From Salegentibacter_A chungangensis (GTDB lineage: Bacteria > Bacteroidota > Bacteroidia > Flavobacteriales > Flavobacteriaceae): a stretch of DNA of 64,000 nt. This document shows positions 61,485-64,000 of the stretch, in pieces. A model generated the notes under the pieces. That model saw nothing but the letters and a program-made list of their open reading frames with translations. It did no database searches and was not told the origin of the DNA. The translations under genes were made by a program, and so were the position numbers. The DNA lies in the NCBI RefSeq assembly GCF_042678405.1, contig NZ_JBHTLI010000001.1, positions 434,001 through 498,000 of the forward strand, in the 5' to 3' direction. Position 1 is the first letter of the stretch; every line of letters starts with the position of its first letter.

Positions 61485-62756
61485 CTAGCTAATCTGGGAC
61501 TTTACAAGGGCTACCTGATCCTTGAAAATATTGTCCATTACCGCTATGGTTCCTCCATAAAGGCTGGAATTAGGCCCCAGATTCGATAATTCTATACTTG
61601 TGCGTTCTTTTAACTGCATCATACAATAGGTATTCATTGCCTGCTGTATCGGGGTGGTGATAAACTGTTTGGCTTCAGCTATCTTTCCTTCCAGGATAAT
61701 GAGTTCCGGGTTGAAGATCTGGATAAGAATAGCGATCCCTTTTCCTAGTTTCACACCTATCTCAGATAATACGTTTATGGCGAACTGGTCGCCTTTGTTT
61801 GCAGCTTCAATAATTACTTCGGGCTCCAGTCTTTCATATTCATCATCCATCAGCTTGCTTAAAACCGAGGTTTGTCCTGCTTCCAGTCCTTCTTTTGCCT
61901 TTCTCACAAGGGCAAGTCCGGAAGCTTCCGTTTCCAGGCAGCCTCTTTTTCCGCAGTGACAAAGCAAGCCGTCTTCCACCATAGGAATATGGCCAAATTC
62001 ACCCGCAAAGCCTGAAACTCCTGAATGCATCTTCCCGCCCATAATAATTCCGAGGCCCACACCCCAGTCCATAGAGATCACCAGGACATCGTTTTTCTGT
62101 TTCGCAAGACCGTAACGGAATTCGGCCAGGCAGGCACTTTTGGCGTCATTAAGGATGACCACGGGCTTCTTAAAGGTCTTTTCAAATTTGTCCCGAAGTG
62201 ACTCCGGTTCCTGTTCGGTTAAATAATAGGTGAAGTTCTTCCCTTCTTCGGAAGACACCAGTCCGGGCATACTTATTCCCGCCCCCATTACTTGTTTGGA
62301 ATTTACATTAGAGGTTTTTATAAGCTCTTTAGACCATTCATGTAAAAGGTCTACAATATTAGATTCAGGTGATATTTCGGTGAACTTGGTCTCTTCAGCA
62401 ATAATAGAATGATTGTTATCTATGATCGCGAGTTTTATCCTGAAGCGTTCTATATGAATGCTTAGCACAAAGAAGGAGTGTTCTTTAAGGCCAAAAAGAT
62501 CGGGCTTTCTTCCTCCTTCAGACTTTCCTCGTCCTTTTTTAGCAACTATGCCTTCTTCCATCAGTTGATTGATTAGTGACATAGAAGTTGGGAGACTTAT
62601 ATTGAACCTGCTGCAGATCTCTGCATTAGAGGTGTCTCCATTCAAAAATAGGTGTTTTATGATCTTGATTTTCTGGAGGAACTTCTTCCTTTCCACGTTG
62701 TTAATCTGGGAAAGACGCTCTTCAGTAATAAGAAAGTCCTGTAAATATTTAGCCAT
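61485..62756 (-). CDS. ROK-family transcriptional regulator
   Basis: 423 residues. A winged helix-turn-helix (~30-75) precedes a ROK fold. The zinc motif CHCGKRGC is at 266-273, with His256 in the GHIPM segment, and Asp204 is in NDAKS. The N-terminal phosphate-loop position reads LSIHIERF (98-105) instead of DxGGT, so kinase activity is unlikely and it should act as a NagC-like repressor sensing an amino sugar or its phosphate. It leads the operon ROK, nagB fusion, amiD-like, amidase and diverges from the nagX-like gene. Confidence 0.9.
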   Translation of the reverse strand: MAKYLQDFLITEERLSQINNVERKKFLQKIKIIKHLFLNGDTSNAEICSRFNISLPTSMSLINQLMEEGIVAKKGRGKSEGGRKPDLFGLKEHSFFVLSIHIERFRIKLAIIDNNHSIIAEETKFTEISPESNIVDLLHEWSKELIKTSNVNSKQVMGAGISMPGLVSSEEGKNFTYYLTEQEPESLRDKFEKTFKKPVVILNDAKSACLAEFRYGLAKQKNDVLVISMDWGVGLGIIMGGKMHSGVSGFAGEFGHIPMVEDGLLCHCGKRGCLETEASGLALVRKAKEGLEAGQTSVLSKLMDDEYERLEPEVIIEAANKGDQFAINVLSEIGVKLGKGIAILIQIFNPELIILEGKIAEAKQFITTPIQQAMNTYCMMQLKERTSIELSNLGPNSSLYGGTIAVMDNIFKDQVALVKSQIS

Positions 62757-62934
62757 ATGTGTGGTTGTCTAAAAAATTAAATAATTCACTTTTGGCTCAA
62801 AATAAGCCTTTTTAAAGAAAGCGATTTATTCGAAATTAAAAATATGCAAAAAAAATAGTTCTCAAAATACTTTTTGTAAAATTTTATAAAAGATTGAATA
62901 TTTAAATGAAATTTATACTTTTATAAAAAATAAG
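62757..62934. other. Intergenic region between divergent ROK and nagX-like genes
   Basis: AT-rich. Two perfect 10-bp palindromes TTTTATAAAA lie at 62882-62891 and 62919-62928, 37 bp apart. In such AT-rich DNA they may be chance, but their position between divergent genes makes them candidate ROK operators. No exact -7 element was found. Confidence 0.35.
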
Positions 62935-62970
62935 CCTCCTCAAAATTTAGGAAGATAAGTTTTGAGGAGG
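62935..62970 (+). promoter_or_regulatory. Strong hairpin in the nagX-like leader
   Basis: A 15-bp stem with one G-T pair: CCTCCTCAAAATTTA (62935-62949) with TAAGTTTTGAGGAGG (62956-62970) and hexaloop GGAAGA. It ends 19 nt before the ATG. The right arm contains a GGAGG sequence too distant from the start to act as a Shine-Dalgarno. Confidence 0.5.
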
Positions 62971-62989
62971 GCATTACAAAGTTTCTAAT

Positions 62990-64000
62990 ATGAAGACCTC
63001 TTCTTCCTCAGCCGGGGAGATAAACTCCGGAAAACAGCGCTACTTTGCCCTGGATGTTCTGCGTGGGCTTACCATTGCTCTTATGGTCCTGGTAAATACT
63101 CCCGGAAGCTGGTCTGCCATATATGCGCCTTTTAAACATGCGGCCTGGCACGGCTTCACCCTTACCGATCTGGTCTTCCCCACTTTCCTTTTCGTAATAG
63201 GTAATGCGATGAGTTTTAGCCTTAGAAAATATGAGGCTCGTGGCGAAGGCATTTTTTTTAAGAAGGTGGTAAAAAGATCGGCCCTAATCTTCCTGATAGG
63301 GCTGTTTTTAAGTGCCTTTCCTTTTGTGTACCGTTCTAACGGGGAATTGCTCCTGAAAGACCTGGCCGGAATGCGCATAATGGGAGTGCTTCAGCGAATC
63401 GCGCTTTGCTACTTTTTCGCGTCCTTTATATTGCACTATTTAAAACTGAAGAAATCCCTTGTATTAAGCGGGATCATCTTGCTGGGATATTGGGGTATCA
63501 TGTGGTTCTTTGGAGATCAGCCCGATCCATACAGCCTTCAGAATAATGCTGCCTTGAAGTTTGACCTGCTGGTATTTCCGCAAGAGAACCTCTGGCGTGG
63601 TTTCGGGGTACCTTTCGATCCCGAAGGATTGCTGAGCACCCTGCCCGCAATTGTGAATGTGATCGCCGGTTATGTCTGCGGAAGATTTATACAGAAGAAC
63701 GGGAATACCCTCAAGACCATTTTCAGCCTTGGGATCATTGGCGTTGTGCTTTTGGCGCTGGGCCAGGTCTGGGATATTTACTTTCCTGTAAATAAAGGGA
63801 TCTGGACCAGCAGTTTTGTGCTTTTAAGCACCGGATGGGACCTTATTATTTTAGGTGTACTCATATTAATTATAGAAATTGCCGGACTTAAGAAGTGGAC
63901 CTACTTTTTTGAAGCCTTCGGAAAGAACCCACTGTTCATCTTTATAATGTCCGGTTTGGTTGTGATGCTGATGAATGTAATCTGGGTTAATGGAGGCGCA
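62990..64000 (+). CDS. NagX/DUF5009-like membrane acyltransferase (3' truncated by window edge)
   Basis: 337 codons are visible from ATG 62990 (MKTSSSSAGEINSGKQRYF) and the frame is open at the end. About nine transmembrane helices are present. The motifs FALDVLRGLTIALMVLVNTPG and AWHGFTLTDLVFPTFLFVIG carry the conserved His of the HGSNAT/DUF5009 group. Relatives include heparan-alpha-glucosaminide N-acetyltransferase and NagX of bacterial chitin regulons, which may acetylate glucosamine at the membrane. It diverges from the ROK-led operon, consistent with ROK control. Confidence 0.85.
   Translation, partial: MKTSSSSAGEINSGKQRYFALDVLRGLTIALMVLVNTPGSWSAIYAPFKHAAWHGFTLTDLVFPTFLFVIGNAMSFSLRKYEARGEGIFFKKVVKRSALIFLIGLFLSAFPFVYRSNGELLLKDLAGMRIMGVLQRIALCYFFASFILHYLKLKKSLVLSGIILLGYWGIMWFFGDQPDPYSLQNNAALKFDLLVFPQENLWRGFGVPFDPEGLLSTLPAIVNVIAGYVCGRFIQKNGNTLKTIFSLGIIGVVLLALGQVWDIYFPVNKGIWTSSFVLLSTGWDLIILGVLILIIEIAGLKKWTYFFEAFGKNPLFIFIMSGLVVMLMNVIWVNGGA

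Noticed and set aside
62882..62928. TTTTATAAAA palindromes as proven ROK operators
   Set aside because: The sequence is very AT-rich and 10-bp A/T palindromes are common by chance; kept only as a weak candidate.
63040..63378. 112-residue minus-strand frame in the nagX-like gene
   Set aside because: It is an antisense shadow; the + strand frame gives a clear multi-helix DUF5009-like protein that continues past the window end.
1..64000. CRISPR arrays, insertion sequences, rRNA genes and further tRNAs
   Set aside because: No regularly spaced repeats, transposase motifs, terminal inverted repeats, or rRNA sequence were found by eye; one tRNA only.

Overview
The window is chromosomal DNA from a member of the Bacteroidota, most likely a marine-type Flavobacteriaceae (Gramella/Christiangramia- or Salegentibacter-like; the genus is a guess). 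Supporting signs are a SusC/SusD pair, many Bacteroidota-only families (DUF4837, DUF4175, DUF2007, head-GIN, rnpA next to an S41 protease), few Shine-Dalgarno sequences, and repeated copies of the Bacteroidota -7 promoter element TAnnTTTG just upstream of genes on both strands. I see no phage, insertion sequence, CRISPR array or rRNA operon. The one RNA gene I can support is tRNA-Cys(GCA).

Layout. 0-8 kb: the end of an adenylate-forming (PaaK/CapK-like) gene, then a compact leftward operon running M23 peptidase, GH3-family enzyme, a conserved protein with a nucleoside-phosphorylase-like C-terminus, rfbC, rfbD, UDP-xylose-synthase-like epimerase and glycosyltransferase 2. This looks like the edge of an exopolysaccharide or O-antigen cluster joined to a conserved core. 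8-15.6 kb: tatA, a DUF4837 lipoprotein, a LysM lytic transglycosylase, pgk, holB, a DoxX-like protein, an OmpH/Skp-like protein and a methyltransferase. 15.6-26.4 kb: mnmG flanked by two parS-like palindromes, ybeY, a 1.1-kilo-residue DUF4175 protein, gltX, a small membrane/stress module (YtxH, holin-like, DUF6327-like), glnS, folB and tRNA-Cys. 26.4-32.3 kb: a LysE exporter, a head-GIN protein, rnr, two small proteins, then an AT-rich gene-free stretch of about 520 bp with DnaA-box-like sites, then rpiB and an ElaA-type acetyltransferase. 32.3-43.6 kb: S41 protease and rnpA, a three-gene operon (MBL hydrolase, S8 protease, M1 aminopeptidase), a CPA-type antiporter, a YebC regulator and lepA.

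43.9-64 kb is the most coherent accessory region. It encodes a sugar MFS permease, GH20 hexosaminidase, MurQ etherase, SusC/SusD, a GHL10 (DigH-like) glycosidase lipoprotein, a sodium:solute symporter, an L-Ala-D/L-Glu epimerase-like enzyme and an SH3-NlpC/P60 peptidase on the + strand. Facing them is a leftward operon of ROK regulator, NagB fused to a PIG-L deacetylase domain, an AmiD-like lipoprotein amidase and a second amidase. A NagX/DUF5009 membrane acyltransferase diverges from that operon and runs off the end. Together these genes describe uptake and catabolism of peptidoglycan fragments. Amidases and NlpC/P60 release peptides; GHL10 and GH20 trim glycan; SusCD and the permeases import. 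MurQ and NagB would feed amino sugars to fructose-6-phosphate, and the epimerase would recycle L-Ala-D-Glu. I read it as a muropeptide-utilisation locus, with no separate NagA and no MurNAc kinase in view.

The two parS-like sites, the DnaA-box-bearing intergenic region near 31 kb, mnmG and rnpA together suggest that the window may lie close to the chromosomal origin. That is inference and needs genome-wide skew or ChIP data.
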